Shown one piece after another: positions 27,004-47,326 of a stretch of DNA of 64,000 nt; the first letter of the stretch is position 1, and the number at the start of each line of letters is the position of its first letter. Position numbers and translations under genes: made by a program. The notes under the pieces are model-generated. The model saw only the letters and a program-made list of their open reading frames with translations. It did not search any database and had not been told where the DNA came from. The stretch is taken from positions 1,488,001 to 1,552,000 of the forward strand of contig JAKNDB010000103.1 of the NCBI GenBank assembly GCA_024305405.1. The letters run 5' to 3'. This DNA is from Dirofilaria immitis. Its lineage: Eukaryota; Nematoda; Chromadorea; Rhabditida; Onchocercidae.

Positions 27004-30000
27004 CATTCATTGTCCTACTGATCTGAATACATACATTCATATTTACTGTGAACTGCGTTTATAAAAAGATAATTGCTAATATTGCGTGACATATTTGCGT
27101 GACATATCCGTATGCGTATACGTAAACATAGTAAATGTATGCAAACGTACGTGGATATACATGGCAGTATAATTGTATTTATGTATTTTATAAAGATTTA
27201 TATGTATTTGTGCGATTTAAAATTTCATTCATATTGAAGAGAAAAGATTTAGAATTACTTAAATTCTCGATGATAATAACACTATCCATTTTTAATTGGT
27301 ATCTATACTATCAATAACCAATCTTATTGAATCGAAACTATTTAAATTGACCGCCGTGTCTTATCATACCATTGTAATGATATATCGGCCAAACTTTTAC
27401 TTATATTTTCAAATTACATCGATCTGATCTGCTCAATATATCCCGATAATTATCTGATCAATATATCTCGGTATTTGTTTTCATAATAATTTCTTTAAAA
27501 GTTTTTAAAATTTCTCGTTGCAAAAATTGTTTTAAATTTCTCAAATATGTGATTCTTCATTATTTTTTTCCCCAATATATATCGGAATTGTTGTTATCTT
27601 CAAAGTTAGTATTCATAAACTTGATGACAATTTATTCCTGAATTCAAAAATTTATTGAAAAAATATGTATAATTTTTTAATTCTTAAAACTGTAATTTCA
27701 ACCAAAAAAGTATTTGCCATCTGAAAATGATTTTTTATCAACCAGTTAATAATAATGACTTAAAAAATAACTCAAATAAATAACGAAAACATTTTTTCGC
27801 ATAAATAGATATCATTGGATTGGAAGCAAAATGTTACATCGATTTGCAATAATTATCGACTATTTTAAATTTGAACATTATTTGTTTATTATTTATTATA
27901 TATGCAAACATAGATGTTGTAATATGCATCAATCATTTATCATATCATTTTTAATAACATTGAATAATTTGAAGAGAGGGAAAAAATGAAAATAAAAAAA
28001 AAGATAGAAGATATAAGAAATTAGCAATTTGATTTATTAATAAATAATTTCATAAAATTAATATTTCTATGCAATTTTCAAAATGAATTAAAATACCAAC
28101 CAAAATAATAATTGAAATGTCTTTTTCGATTATTCTCAATTTTCTGTCATCAAATCCATTTCATTTATTTTTACAGACAAAAACGAATTGACCCAAAAGG
28201 ATGGCATAGGATCATTTTCAAAATTTGATTTGTGACAAATCAATTGATTCAAATGTACTAAAATGATTGCTAATTTCCTCATTTTTCGATACCATTACTG
28301 TTCTTTTCTATCAAACTTTTTTTTTTTTTTAAATAGAATTAATATTAGCCAGTGATTTTAGTTATAATTATATTTATTTGAAAAACATCTGAAAAAAATA
28401 GTACAGGATGTTGTTCTCGCGAATAACCACGGAAACAATCAATCAATCAATATACACAAATATATGAGATAAAAAAACAATGAAAATAAGCTTCTCCCAA
28501 TAATTATTTCAATAAAAAATAGCAAAAGAATTATCGTTGAATTAATTAAAAAATAAGTTAGCCGGTTGTTATGTTTTTAACCAATATTTTTTCATTAATA
28601 AAATATTACTTAGGTTAATTAAAATATATATTCAAATATTGACAATAACTTATCAGCATACTTATGTAATAATCTATTTAATATAATTAATAAATTATTA
28701 TTTATCAATATTTCTTTTCTCATTTCCACGATCTATAAATAAAATATTTGATTATCTGTGATGCATTTTGAGACTACGAAAAATATTGGCAATATGCATG
28801 TTAAATAGATAAATTAAAATTTTTAAATTGATGAAGGAAGCGGATGATAGGCGCTATTTTGGTTAAATGAATATTATCAAATTCTCGATTTGATTAAATC
28901 TTCTGAAAACTGGTATCCTTCCATCATTTCATTTAATATGCGCTTCAATTTCATTACTCATCTTTTCTCGTATCTATTTTTTTTCCTTGTTTATAAAAAT
29001 TAATTTTTAGTTATATACAAAATGATATTATTTACAGACACTTCTTTTTCTACATAGACTGTCAAATAACGATAACTTCAATTAGCGATAAAAGTTAATT
29101 TTTATGTTTTTAAAACTAATTATTTCATAAGTGGCAGGATGGTTTCAGATTAACCCTCGAGAGTTATTGTTCGGGAAATCTACTAGATAATCCTATAATC
29201 TGTTATTACTAAAACTGTACTCAATTTAATAATAGAACGATTCCAATGGTCAGCGAAAGTTTTGAAGTGATCCCAACGAAAATTTTTCGAAAAATAATTC
29301 ATTTTTGAGGTTTTTATCAGATCTAAGAAATTTCGAATTTCCAGCTGAGAGGCGATAATATTTATCAATACAAACTTATTACAAATGTTTATCAGCTGGC
29401 ATTTTTTCTATTTTCAGAAATTATATATTAAATAAAGAGTAAATTTAATTAATTTTAAAATGGAATGAAAAATATTTTGTACAGCTTTACGGATTATACG
29501 AAAAATTGACTTTAAGTGTCCATCATGTTCTACTTTTAAGTAGCTTTCGTCTTAATATATCTATTTAACTTTTATCATGATCCAGTAGATAGAGTTTTAT
29601 CAAATTTGAATTCATGTATGTATTGCAGCTTTATAAAGATTTTGAGATTTAAGGCTTTTAAATCTTCGCAAATTTTAGTTTTCAATGTTTTTTTTTCGAG
29701 AGTTTTGACCAAATTTGGTTAGAAAAAAAATTAGTAATTGAAGCAGAGAAGGAGCAGAATGAAGGAGCGGGCATGCCAAATGATTAATAAATTCGAGAAA
29801 TACAAGAATATGGAAAGAAATAGAGAGTTGAAATAGGAAAAGCTAAGGAGAAAAGACTCTGTATTTGTTTGTCTATAAGGAAGAGTCGAGAGTCGATACC
29901 AAATGGCTTATCGTTCATAGTTTTCATGTTATTCACAATCTCTAAGCAGTTGAATAAATGGAATGAGAAACGATGGAAGTAAATAAATGGGAATGTTCTC

Positions 30001-31599
30001 TACTACTATAACTATAATCATTACTATAATAAATGATAACTGCTATTGTTGCGACAACTATTACGACGACTACTTGGCGATGTCGTAGCAGAAAGTTAAC
30101 AGGAAGTGATATATATAGTTAATGGAAGTCGCAAATTAGCCTTAACTTCAGCTTTCGTATATGCTAATGAAAGGAAGTTTAAGCAGCTGTTATGCAAAGC
30201 ATAAATCATTAGCAGTTGCTCAAATTTGTCATTTCGTTTTCTTGCAAATTTGCTAGAAAGCTGTAAGCTTAATTCTTATAACAAATGATGTCATTCTGGG
30301 ATGAATCGCATTATCAGTACTCGATATAATCATCTGATAATGAACTATATTATGAGAATCTGAGAAAGACTGTATTAGATTCCGAACTATCTTGGAAATA
30401 GTTTGTTAATATCCAAATTTTGATACGTTAAAACAAATGGTGTAAACCTATTAGATTTAATAAATGCAATAAGTCAATTACTTAGTTAAACAATTATATT
30501 CCATAATTTATCATGAATGGACAATAAATGATAGGAAGTTCCCGTTGAACTCTTCGTTCCGAAAGATTTCTATGAATGTTGAAAATTCATTATTATACAT
30601 TATTTCTAATCAAGATTGATCTTATATCCATTGAGAAAGATGGCCCAGAAGTGGCTGTTATCTACACTTGGCTAGCTAACTTCTTTGCATCTTTTTTTTT
30701 TTTACTAGCCAATAAATAATTCGACTGAAGTTTAGCGAAATATTATTGTTCCTCAATATGGGTACTTTTTATTTGAGTACTGTGCTGTCCTTTATGGCAT
30801 AGAATTTATGCTTTAACAAGATGACAAATCATCAAAATAGCTTTTTCTAGATTCATCATTAGCTAAAAATTAGCATAATTCCTTTAATGATATTTTTTCT
30901 CTTTCCAACGATTTCTCATTTCACAACAATAAATTTCATCTTTGTTAGAATGAAGAAGTCTTATCGTATTTATATCGCATGTTTGCAATATTTTCGAAAG
31001 GACGAATATAAATCATCAAAGTGGCAAATAATTCAACTTTCTATTAAATCTTTCTCTTTAACAGATCCGGAAGTAAATTTGAAATTTAATAGGAATTACT
31101 TTTTCAACACTTTGTTTATTTAAAAGATTGGAAAGATAGCAAACTTTGAATTTTTAAACTTCTCTTTTACCTAAATACTTTTCATTTATTTCTTAGCTTA
31201 CTAAAATTTTCTATTTCCTTGCCACTCTTTTTCATATTTAATAACATTTGAATCGAATAAGAATGATAATGTAATTTTGAAAAGAAGCTGTAAATTAAAA
31301 TTTGCAAATTTTTCGTGAAGAGAATCAAGAGTGTAGTGATTTAGAATCAAACAAATTAAGAAATATACAACTTGTATCATCACCGAAAAAGAGCAGCAAG
31401 AAATTAGAACAAAGTTTAGAAAAATATAAATTATATTATCGCTAATAGAGATTAAACAATAGCCCAAACAATGGAAATATGCAAATTTAGCAATTTTGAA
31501 AATAAAAAATTATGATAAGGAATTCCCTGAGCATCTTGCATCTTATGAGAGTTTCTTTTGAAAAAGATGAAAATGAATGGTTGCAATCATTCACTAATA

Positions 31600-31640
31600 C
31601 AGGATTCTTTATCACAAAAAAATTACGATAAAGAATCCTG
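31600..31640. repeat. Perfect inverted repeat, 14-bp arms
   Basis: Arms CAGGATTCTTTATC (31600-31613) and GATAAAGAATCCTG (31627-31640) with a 13-nt A-rich loop. Sequence on both sides also repeats directly in diverged form (GCATCTTATGAGAG / GCATCTTAGAACGA), so this may be a small mobile-element remnant. Confidence 0.75.
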
Positions 31641-31847
31641 CATCTTAGAACGATTTTTTAAAAAGAAAAAAATGGATGAGTGGTCAAAAGTTCCATTCGT
31701 GCCATTTACTCGTGGCATTTTGTTGAATTGAAAGGAAACTACGGCGACTTTTACTTCGGAAGAATTATGATATCGTCTTTTAATTTGGTATTAAAGTATT
31801 CAGAAATGTAATGCAAAGAGATTTTAATTATTTGTCCTTCTACTTAA

Positions 31848-31909
31848 ATCATCATCATTATCATCATCATCAACCATCATCAGCGTCATCGTCATCATCA
31901 TCATCATCG
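31848..31909. repeat. Imperfect (ATC)n tract
   Basis: About 20 ATC/GTC triplets with point changes (CAACC, AGCGTC). It is the strand complement of the (GAT)n array 1.4 kb downstream. Confidence 0.85.
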
Positions 31910-32749
31910 TTACTATCAGTTTTAAATCATGCAAATAGTTAATTGAATTTTATTTTTATTTTATTAAACTCATATAAATATTATTCAATTTTTTTCCCGT
32001 CATTATTATCTTCTTTTATGATTAACAGGTTATTGCTTAGTTTAATTAACAAATGAGACAATAAAGACTCTATGATTAAAGTATTCTTCATTTGACATTA
32101 TTTTTTACTAATTAAAATTTTAAATTGATTCCTTTTCCATTACTTGTAACACTTTTTAAGTTTTCCAAATGTCATCATCTATTTGTGCAATGATAGGCTT
32201 GTTCTTTGATTATTCTAAATTAGCCTAGTATTATGAAAGATATTCATACATAGATAACAATTATTTTTTATTTAAAGTCCATATTTCTTAACAAAAGTTT
32301 TAGATGAAGTCATTGAATGCCAATGATTTCACTTAAAGAAAATATAAATATTGATAATTTCGAAGTCTTGCAGGCTAATGCAAATTTCTTTTATCGACCG
32401 TAATATCGCTGCCTTTATAGGATCAGTTATCATATCATTCTATTAATTATAATCTTATTATGTATTCGATTCTTATTATTATTTCATCTTCCATTTTATC
32501 GGTAATATCAGATATATACTACCTAATATTTTATCAGATATAAAAAAGAAATCAAATATGGTCGATTATATTTCGGGAAAATGGAGAGGACAATTCATTT
32601 GATGAAATCTGAATATGAAGAATAAAGCAGATATTATTCGAGATTTGGTAACGCGGTCCTATCTTTTGCAATATTATAAAATAGAAAAATGAGCGACAAT
32701 TCAAATAAAAAATAAGGTTTATGGGATTTTTTTCTTTGATTCTGGAACT

Positions 32750-33066
32750 ATGACACATTTAAGAAAAAGCACAAATGTTAAGGAAGATGTTATCGAAATT
32801 CATTTACCATGGAAAAAAAAGAACGAATGAAGAAAAAAAGGTTGATGGGAAGAATATTTGATATGATCTTACGAATATTTCAAATGTATGATAAGTTTAA
32901 CGGACTATTTACTCTCGACAACTCGAAACGCGGAAAAGATTATCAGGAATTAAAATGCGATGAATCTGATTGTGCATTCAACCTTGAAAACAGGGTAGTA
33001 GAAAATAAACAGTATGAAAATTTATTGGCATATAAAGTAATGGAATGTTTATCGATGAATTGCTGA
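32750..33066 (+). CDS. Possible single-exon gene, about 105 residues, one base missing
   Basis: From ATG 32750 the frame reads MTHLRKSTNVKEDVIEIHLPW into an 8-A run at 32813-32820. With nine A it continues, and as sequenced the second part is open alone from ATG 32809 to TGA 33064. The second part is basic and then acidic/Cys-bearing: RIFDMILRIFQMYDKF, KCDESDCAFNLENRVV, YKVMECLSMNC. AATAAA follows 11 nt after the stop (33077-33082), and a perfect hairpin at 33114-33139. No introns and no recognised domain. The frame change at a homopolymer matches the error pattern in the other genes here. It could also be a chance ORF or a retrocopy. Confidence 0.35.
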
Positions 33067-33113
33067 AAGATAAAAAAATAAAAGTAAAATCATTTTTAAT
33101 TAAAATCAAATCC

Positions 33114-33139
33114 GTTTAATGAGCAAATGCTCATTAAAC
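33114..33139. repeat. Perfect 12-bp hairpin with 2-nt loop
   Basis: Arms GTTTAATGAGCA and TGCTCATTAAAC flank AA. It lies 48 bp past the stop of the possible single-exon gene. It does not match the histone 3' stem-loop sequence. Confidence 0.8.
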
Positions 33140-33338
33140 TGTTTGTAAAAAAATAAAAATAAAATTTTGATGGAAAAGAATCGAAATAGAAATCAAAACA
33201 GGTAAATTAAATTTCGATTACAACTTAAAAATGAAATTTATTTTGGGAACATATAAAATATGCAAACTTTTATTAGTTCTTTTTTTAAATAGTAGAATTA
33301 TCTAAACTGTCCAATCATTTTATGAAGCATCATCGATT

Positions 33339-33413
<75 letters not shown>
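33339..33413. repeat. (GAT)n trinucleotide array
   Basis: About 25 perfect GAT/ATG units followed by a decayed tail (GTTAATGATAATAATGATGA). Confidence 0.95.
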
Positions 33414-33639
33414 TTAATGATAATAATGATGATGAAGCATCTGGATGTAGGACACATAGTATTATAGAGAAGAACTAAAAGAGATAGATAGGGCCACAAT
33501 CGATATTAATCCTCAAACCATCTCGAATTGATCCATTTGTTGTTGGCCATATGTGTAGTATCCATCCTATCGTCATGCCTAAAAGCTTCCAAAACTATAT
33601 TTGTTCCTATTTCGATGTTAAATCTTTTTAGTCATTAAG

Positions 33640-34035
33640 TATGGTAGAATATCTTAGGAATAACATATGTTGTTACTCGTCTTCTGCAATTAGAATCTTC
33701 AAGAATATTCGAATCAAATCATTCGCAAATTGTCTCTTACTTCCTTCCAATGATTTCCTTATGATATTATAGAATTGCAAAATCGTAGGAATGAATATAT
33801 GTTAGATTCATCCTTCGCAAGAAAATCTTTTAAGAATGAATCATATCGTTTGCGAATTGTTTCTTCATTTCAAAATCTTCTGCAGATACTGCTGAAGTGA
33901 AAATAGCCTAGGAATATATGCCATATTTATCCTCTAGAATAGAATCTTTAAGATGAGTCGAATCGTATTCACAGATTGTTTCTCTCATCTTTTCAAGGAC
34001 TTCCTTCTGATGATATTACTGTTGCATACAAATAC
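33640..34035. repeat. Threefold diverged tandem repeat, about 130-bp units
   Basis: Three successive units (about 33640-33780, 33781-33900, 33901-34035) share in order: TAGGAAT...ATATG, a TTCATCCT/TTTATCCT block, AGAATCTTTAAGAAT/ATG, GAATC..ATTCGCAAATTGT or its variants, then CTTCCTTC(C/T)...GATATTA. Alignment by eye; exact boundaries are approximate. Confidence 0.6.
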
Positions 34036-34204
34036 GTCTATTTGAATGTAAGAAATGTCCATGAAAATATGGCAGTAGCAACAGTAATGACAGTGACAGT
34101 GACAGTAACAATGGCATTCATCAAAATAGTAAAGGATGAATGAATGGATCATTACTGCGTGCTGTTATTTCTACAACTTCCATTCTCGTTCAACTATTAA
34201 TTGA

Positions 34205-34300
34205 GGAGTGATTGAAGGAAGGAAGAAAGAAGAAGGAAGAAAAGGAAGAAAGAGGAAGGAAGTAGGAAGAAAGGAAGGGAGGAAGGAATGTATCGAAGAA
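34205..34300. repeat. Purine-rich GGAA/GAAG tract
   Basis: About 90 bases almost purely A and G on the plus strand (GGAAGGAAGAAAGAAGAAGG). It gives a spurious Phe/Pro/Ser-rich minus-strand ORF. Confidence 0.85.
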
Positions 34301-37300
34301 ATAGAGGAAAATTTCATTAGAAGATGAAGAGAGGAACGAATGACTAAACTAATTCTTGGATATCTATCTATTGTGCTGTTATTCATTCCTATGCTTCTTC
34401 TGCCGCGATAATTTCATCGTTGTATCATTGTTCTGTTTTCATTGATGTCTGTCTCATCATCGATAATTATTACTCATCGATAGTAGGTAATTAAATAAAT
34501 GTCTTTGATAAATCTTTGTTAAATTTTGAAATCAATCATTTTAGAAATTTCATCAAATATCATATTGTTCCCGTTTTGTTAGATTTATAATTAATTTCTT
34601 AAATTAATAACATATATCGTTATTTTAATAATCTTATTCATGAATTGACAATTTCATTCAAATATCAATGCCTTATTAAATTTGTCAATTTTTCAATCAA
34701 CCATATTATATTTTGCTCTTTTTTAAAGTCAATAAAAATAATTATGTTTATGTTTTATTACATTATTATTATTATTATTATTATTATTTCTTTTGTTAAA
34801 TAACAATATCAATAAAAATAATAATAACAAGTTTGATGATAATAAAGTGAATTAAAAGACTTAGATATATATATATATATGATTTTTATCTCTTGTAATA
34901 TTCACCAATAGTATATTGCATTTTTTTATAACTGGTTTAGAAAAAATATATCAATATTTTAGTTTGTTTTTTTTCTGATATAATTCAAATCCTGTGAATA
35001 TTCTTTATTGCTTCTTTTTTTTTTTAAATTAAACTTATTATAAATCATAACTTTCATTCCCGATTTTATGAAATAAAAAACTTAAAGAGTAATAATGCTT
35101 TTGTCTTTTTCAAATTTTTAATACTTTTTTTCGTTTTGCAACTTATAAACATCTGTTATAAACTATTATAGTAAGGTTTTATTAACATTGTGTAACGTCT
35201 TTATCAAAGTTTTATCAATACTTTTGTGGTCTATTCTACCAGTATTGAATATTTTTTTTATCAATATTGAGATATTCCTTTTTATTTAGTTGGCTTCTCT
35301 TTTTAATATGACTTCCGTTAATTTTACAATGGTGCTTCCTCTTTAAAACATTATTTGGATAGAGGATTCTGAGATGTCTTCAGCTTTTGTCCAAATAATT
35401 TAATGAATGTTTTTAATGAAAAATGATGATAATGAAGTTGCTTGACTCTAATATAGATGATCCATGGATTATTTGAAAAAAGCCTGGAATATATCAGCTA
35501 AGAAATCATTTTCATTTAATCTGGCTGCTTAGTTTTGTTATCATTAGTTTCAATTTTATATTGCTAGTTTTAATCAATTAGATAACATTTTAATATTCTT
35601 GGCTTACTTTCATAGCACAAAATTATTCGTTTATATTGGTAAGCTCTTTTAACAGGCAATCAGATATAAATGTTCCAATCGATTTCCTACGATAACAACG
35701 GGTAATTTCATTTGTCTTACAATAATCTAGAAATTTCATTTCTAGAGAAAAATTCATATCAAAAGTTTTAAATAGTTCGGAGTGGAGAGAATGATGACTG
35801 ACTTCATTAACTTCCCTATTGGTGTACTTTTATACCTTGTTAATACCTTTTTATCTAGTAAAATTTCTATTTCCAATGCGGAATATCTTGAAGAATTGCT
35901 CCTAAACATTAATGCTCGCTCGACATTTGAGATTAATTGATCTATGAACCGACAAATAGTTTTAACAATGTATAGGCTTATGAAATATTTAAAATAATTA
36001 CCATATGGGAACAACAAAAGGGCAGAATTGCTCGAATAGCTCTTTTAATATGCAAAAAAAGAAATTAAATTTTCTTTTACCATGAATTTAGACAGGGAAG
36101 TTCTGATGTCAATTTAAAATTTTATGCCACTCGTTGAAATTTTGTTTTTTTTCTTTCAAATGTTTATTTACTTTTATTTATTAAATCATTTGATAGAATT
36201 TATATAAAATTATGAATATAAACTAAAATTTTTATAGCTTTTAATTTAAATTTAGATTATATTCGTAAATCACAAGTTTATATTTTTATTGGCATGATTT
36301 GTGAAAAAAAAGTGTTATGCTAATTTTCAGATATGAAAATTAATAGAAAATATGGAATTAAAAATAACAACTTTAATCAAATTCTTTTTCTTAAATTAAT
36401 TCTTTATTATGATATATCGTTATTATTCGATAATAAATTCCTCAATTTATTTAATTTCGCACTAATATTTAAACAATAGTAATCATGTTTTGAAAGAATT
36501 TGCTAATTACAAAAACTTATGACTACAATTTATGACAATCTAAAAATCAATTATATTTTTTAGAAACTTTTAAGAAAATTACTCGATTTAATTTTTAAGG
36601 AAAGGATAATTCACTTTGTTAGTTACCATGTTACCTAATATAACTTGTCTTCTCATCGTGAAATATTTACCTGTGTATGATCATATGTTAGCATCGAAAT
36701 CCAACACTAAGCTATTTTGATTCCTTAATTAGTCAAAAGCTCGAAGTATAAAACTAGGCTGTTTTGTTTAATTTATCCTTTCATCAGCTTTGCTTCTTTC
36801 GCTTTCACATATATGCGTTAATTTAAATTGAAAAAATATATTCATAGCTCTATCAACTATCAGATGATATATCTCTTATCATAATGCTCTTTCAGGTTTA
36901 ATGTATATTTTATACAAGTTTATGCTTCACTAATCAACAAAAATGGCTGCGAATGATAAATCAGCCAGTCCACTATTTCTTTCTTTCAACTTATCATTCA
37001 TATTTTCAAACAAATCGCTCCATCATTTTCAGCGGCTGCTTTCTTTTATAAACAAATGAATTATGTGGAGTAAATTAACTTCTCATATAGGTTTGTTTAT
37101 TTTTACATATTCCAATTAATTCAATAAACATTTCCTTCTTTGTGTAATTTTTTTACAATGGCTTATTTTGTCTTTATTTGTTGTAAATATTTATATAAGA
37201 TATCGAAAAATAACAGATATAATTCAACAAAGAAAAAAAATGTTTATTGTAAAATAATGTAATGATAGCTTAATGAATAATATTGTAAAATAATGTAATA

Positions 37301-38001
37301 GCTTAATGAATAACTGAGAGACAAAATAGAAATTATTAAATATTAATTTTTCCCAACGCTATCAATCTGAAACGGTGTCAAATGATAAGTTTCATTGAAA
37401 ATTATATTTGATTAATTCTATCATCATTAATGGATCGTCTCATATATATATGTATCATATATACATACTTTATATATACGTTGTGTATTTTAATTTGACG
37501 AAGCAAAAAATCAATGAAAATCGGATGTCTTCAAAATGTCACAATTAATAATATTTCGTTTTTCTATCATTTTTAACTATTAATTTATCCCTTGAAGAAA
37601 GGAAAAAAATATATATTTTTTTCAACATTTAGATAAAAATTTTTCTGATAAAAGTGAATCTGATAAGGTCAAATTTTATCTGCCGATACTTAAAATTTCT
37701 CTTCCATCATTAATGATTACTTCAATCTTTTGTTGAATTCTAAGAACTCTAAATTATTGTAACTCTAATCTATTCATTTTTTTCTTTCCATCAGATTTAT
37801 TTTATCACTTTAGATTGATAATTCTTGGATGATATATTTACTGAATGGCGAGAGAAGGAATATCCTTGATCAAATTTTCGAAATTTCATCAACGATTATA
37901 CTTAAATTAATTAAATTAAGGAATTAAACTATGTGTCAAATCAATGTAATGTTATAATAGCCGATCCAATAATTACATCATTATTAATCAAATAATTTTA
38001 G

Positions 38002-44975
<6,974 letters not shown>

Positions 44976-46355
44976 TTCAGATCAATATCCGTTTTGATCT
45001 TGTGCAACTTTTGGTGAATCGTTGAAGTGCTCAAATCGATATTAATTTTAATTTTCAAAATATGATTCCATGTAGTAAGAATTTTGAATTTTGAATACTT
45101 TTGAAAATTCAATCTTCCTCATATAAATGGAAGAGAGCAAGATGTTTCATTGTTGTGTTTCATGTAACTATGATTTGTCAAATTTTCTTTTGATTTTTTT
45201 CTCGAATGAATTATAGTTAAACCTTTGAACGCTATTAGCGATTTATTCTTTAACAGAAATTAATTTTTAATCAATGCTCGAAATTTTAATTAAAATTATA
45301 GAAATATTTCAAGATTTTACGCTCAACTGCATAGAGTAAGCAATCATATTAAGCGATGGACTAGTGACTAATTTTTGAGATTCCGATATTATATAAAAGT
45401 TTCAATTTTTGATATTAATTAAAAGTTGAAGAAAAATTTTTCAGCTCATTTTTTAATGAAAATTTGTTTTGGTGCATATCATTCCATGTTTTTTCTTATT
45501 ATTTGTATTTATTGATAGGTTATTTTAATTCTCGAAGTTAATCTTACAAAATTTTCCTTTTTAGGAATTATTTTTTTGAAAATGCTTTTTCTATTTTACA
45601 AAATAAAAGAAATATATGCCATCTTATTAATTATTCCTTCTTTCAGGTTTATCTTACAGGGCAATAAATTTATGGCTTTAATATGAAATAAGCAATCTTT
45701 GTCCTCCTAAAATAAATCGAGAATCGTTTAATTTCATTTTTTTTTGACAAAAAGAACAAAAAAAAACATAAAGTTCGATTTGAGTTATTAGTTGATGATT
45801 TGAAATCTTTTATCTTAGCAATTATAATTAGCTTTCTTGACCTTTCTCTAATATATCACATATCACGATCATTCACTAATAATTTCACATGATGGAAAAA
45901 ATTGATTGAAATTCTAGCAATTTTCATGGGATCACATGAATTGATCAAATAAAACATGCTATAAAACATTCTAAAATTAAAAAAAAATAAATTGATACTT
46001 TTATTAAAATAATGATAAAATGAAAAGCTATCAGATTGTGAAATGATTTATTTCTCATGCTCTACATAATTCATAAATATCATTGAGAGAATTTATAGTA
46101 ATGTAATTTTATATTTTTAATATTTATGCTAAATTTTATTATAAAAGCAACAATGATCACATGAATACATTGATTATTATCACCACAGCTAACCTAATTA
46201 TTATCATAATCGAGTTATTGAAATTGATCATTATCATTATAGCCGACCTAAAGCAATTCTGAAAGAATTCCTATGATTTATGCATAAAACGATTTTTATA
46301 TTTTTAATAATCATTTGAATGATTTAAAATTGCCGAAAATGACTTTGCTGTCATA

Positions 46356-46394
46356 GGAAAATATTGATATGATCGGTATATATCAATATTTTCC
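46356..46394. repeat. Perfect 15-bp inverted repeat
   Basis: Arms GGAAAATATTGATAT (46356-46370) and ATATCAATATTTTCC (46380-46394), loop GATCGGTAT. Confidence 0.85.
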
Positions 46395-47260
46395 CATAAT
46401 AATAAAATTATTTTATGCAATTCAAAGTCAATTTAAATCATTCCTGAAATCAATCAATATTGATATCTTTTAATATATATTAAATTTATAAATGTATCGA
46501 TCACTATTACTATGTTATCCGAATTGCAAAGTTTCTTTAATAAATTTTTAGAAAAAATTTTTATGCAAAAGTTGAAAATCGTTGAGGAAAATAAAAATTT
46601 TATTTAAAAGACATTCATTAATACGAAAAATTAGATAATTTCATTGAGAAAGAGAAAGGGAATGAACAAATAACAAAGTAATTTCAAAATTATTCGCTCA
46701 TTCATTGAATTATCAAATAATACAAAATTAATTCACATTTTTCCTTTCAAAATAAATTATTTTATTTTAAATTTTTTTACGAGAAATACTTTTGCTTTAT
46801 ATTTCCTTTTCAAAGTTTTTATTTTTTTCGATATATCTTTTTAAGATGAATGAATGATCAAAATTAATTGTTCCTTCTTTTTAATCAATTATCGTGAACA
46901 TGCTTAATTGCAATAAACAAATTGTTGAAAGTTTAATATGAAATAATAAGCTAGCCGACTGATCAATTTTTTTGCTTTTCAAGATTGACCATAAGTATGA
47001 AACAAATGAATTTTAAAAAATGTAATCAGTCAATATTAAATTAGGCCTAATAATTGGAAATATTAATTAAAAAATATTTATTATAAAGCCTTCATAACAT
47101 ATTTGCATTTCTTCAATGTTTCAAATTCTTTATAATAATAGATTTATTCTCACATTTAAATCTCCGAAATATCTATGATCGTTGTTGTTAGTAAGAATCG
47201 ATGAAATAAATATCTATCTGATCATCTTCGCTGTCAATTTTTATTTATTTAATCATCTGA

Positions 47261-47326
47261 TATTCATAACATGTCTTTATTATTATTGATTTATATTCAT
47301 AACATGTCTTTATTATTATTGATTTA
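47261..47326. repeat. Exact 33-bp tandem duplication
   Basis: Two copies of a unit beginning TATTCATAACATGTCTTTAT (47261-47293 and 47294-47326). A diverged relative of the unit and its left flank (TTTATTTAATCATCTGAT...CATTATTATTATTG) recurs near 49605-49660, so the locus is part of a dispersed local repeat. Confidence 0.85.

Larger units (their letters stand above)
21277..32749. other. Large gene-poor interval
   Basis: No spliced gene is visible on either strand across about 11 kb. It contains degenerate tandem repeats at 21870-22050, (TATG)n near 26889-26996, an old duplication at 26270-26615, a perfect hairpin at 31600-31640 and an imperfect (ATC)n tract at 31848-31909. Poly-pyrimidine and poly-purine tracts are common (25160-25220, 25260-25280, 26110-26160). 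ORFs of 60-90 codons lack coding character. It would serve as the 5' flank of the phospholipase-like gene (minus) and upstream regulatory space for the kinase (plus). Confidence 0.5.
33067..38001. other. Gene-poor interval upstream of the kinase exons
   Basis: It holds a hairpin (33114-33139), a (GAT)n array (33339-33413), a diverged threefold repeat (33640-34035), a purine-rich tract (34205-34300) and poly-T/(ATT)n runs. A region open on both strands lies at 35754-36017. One or more 5' exons of the kinase gene must lie here or farther upstream, because its first visible exon starts mid-codon. I could not identify them. Confidence 0.5.

Noticed and set aside
26722..27064. Several overlapping ORFs on both strands with YVCM and THIH repeats
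   Set aside because: They are translations of the TATG microsatellite.
34171..34386. Minus-strand Phe/Pro/Ser-rich ORF
   Set aside because: It is produced by the purine-rich GGAA tract.
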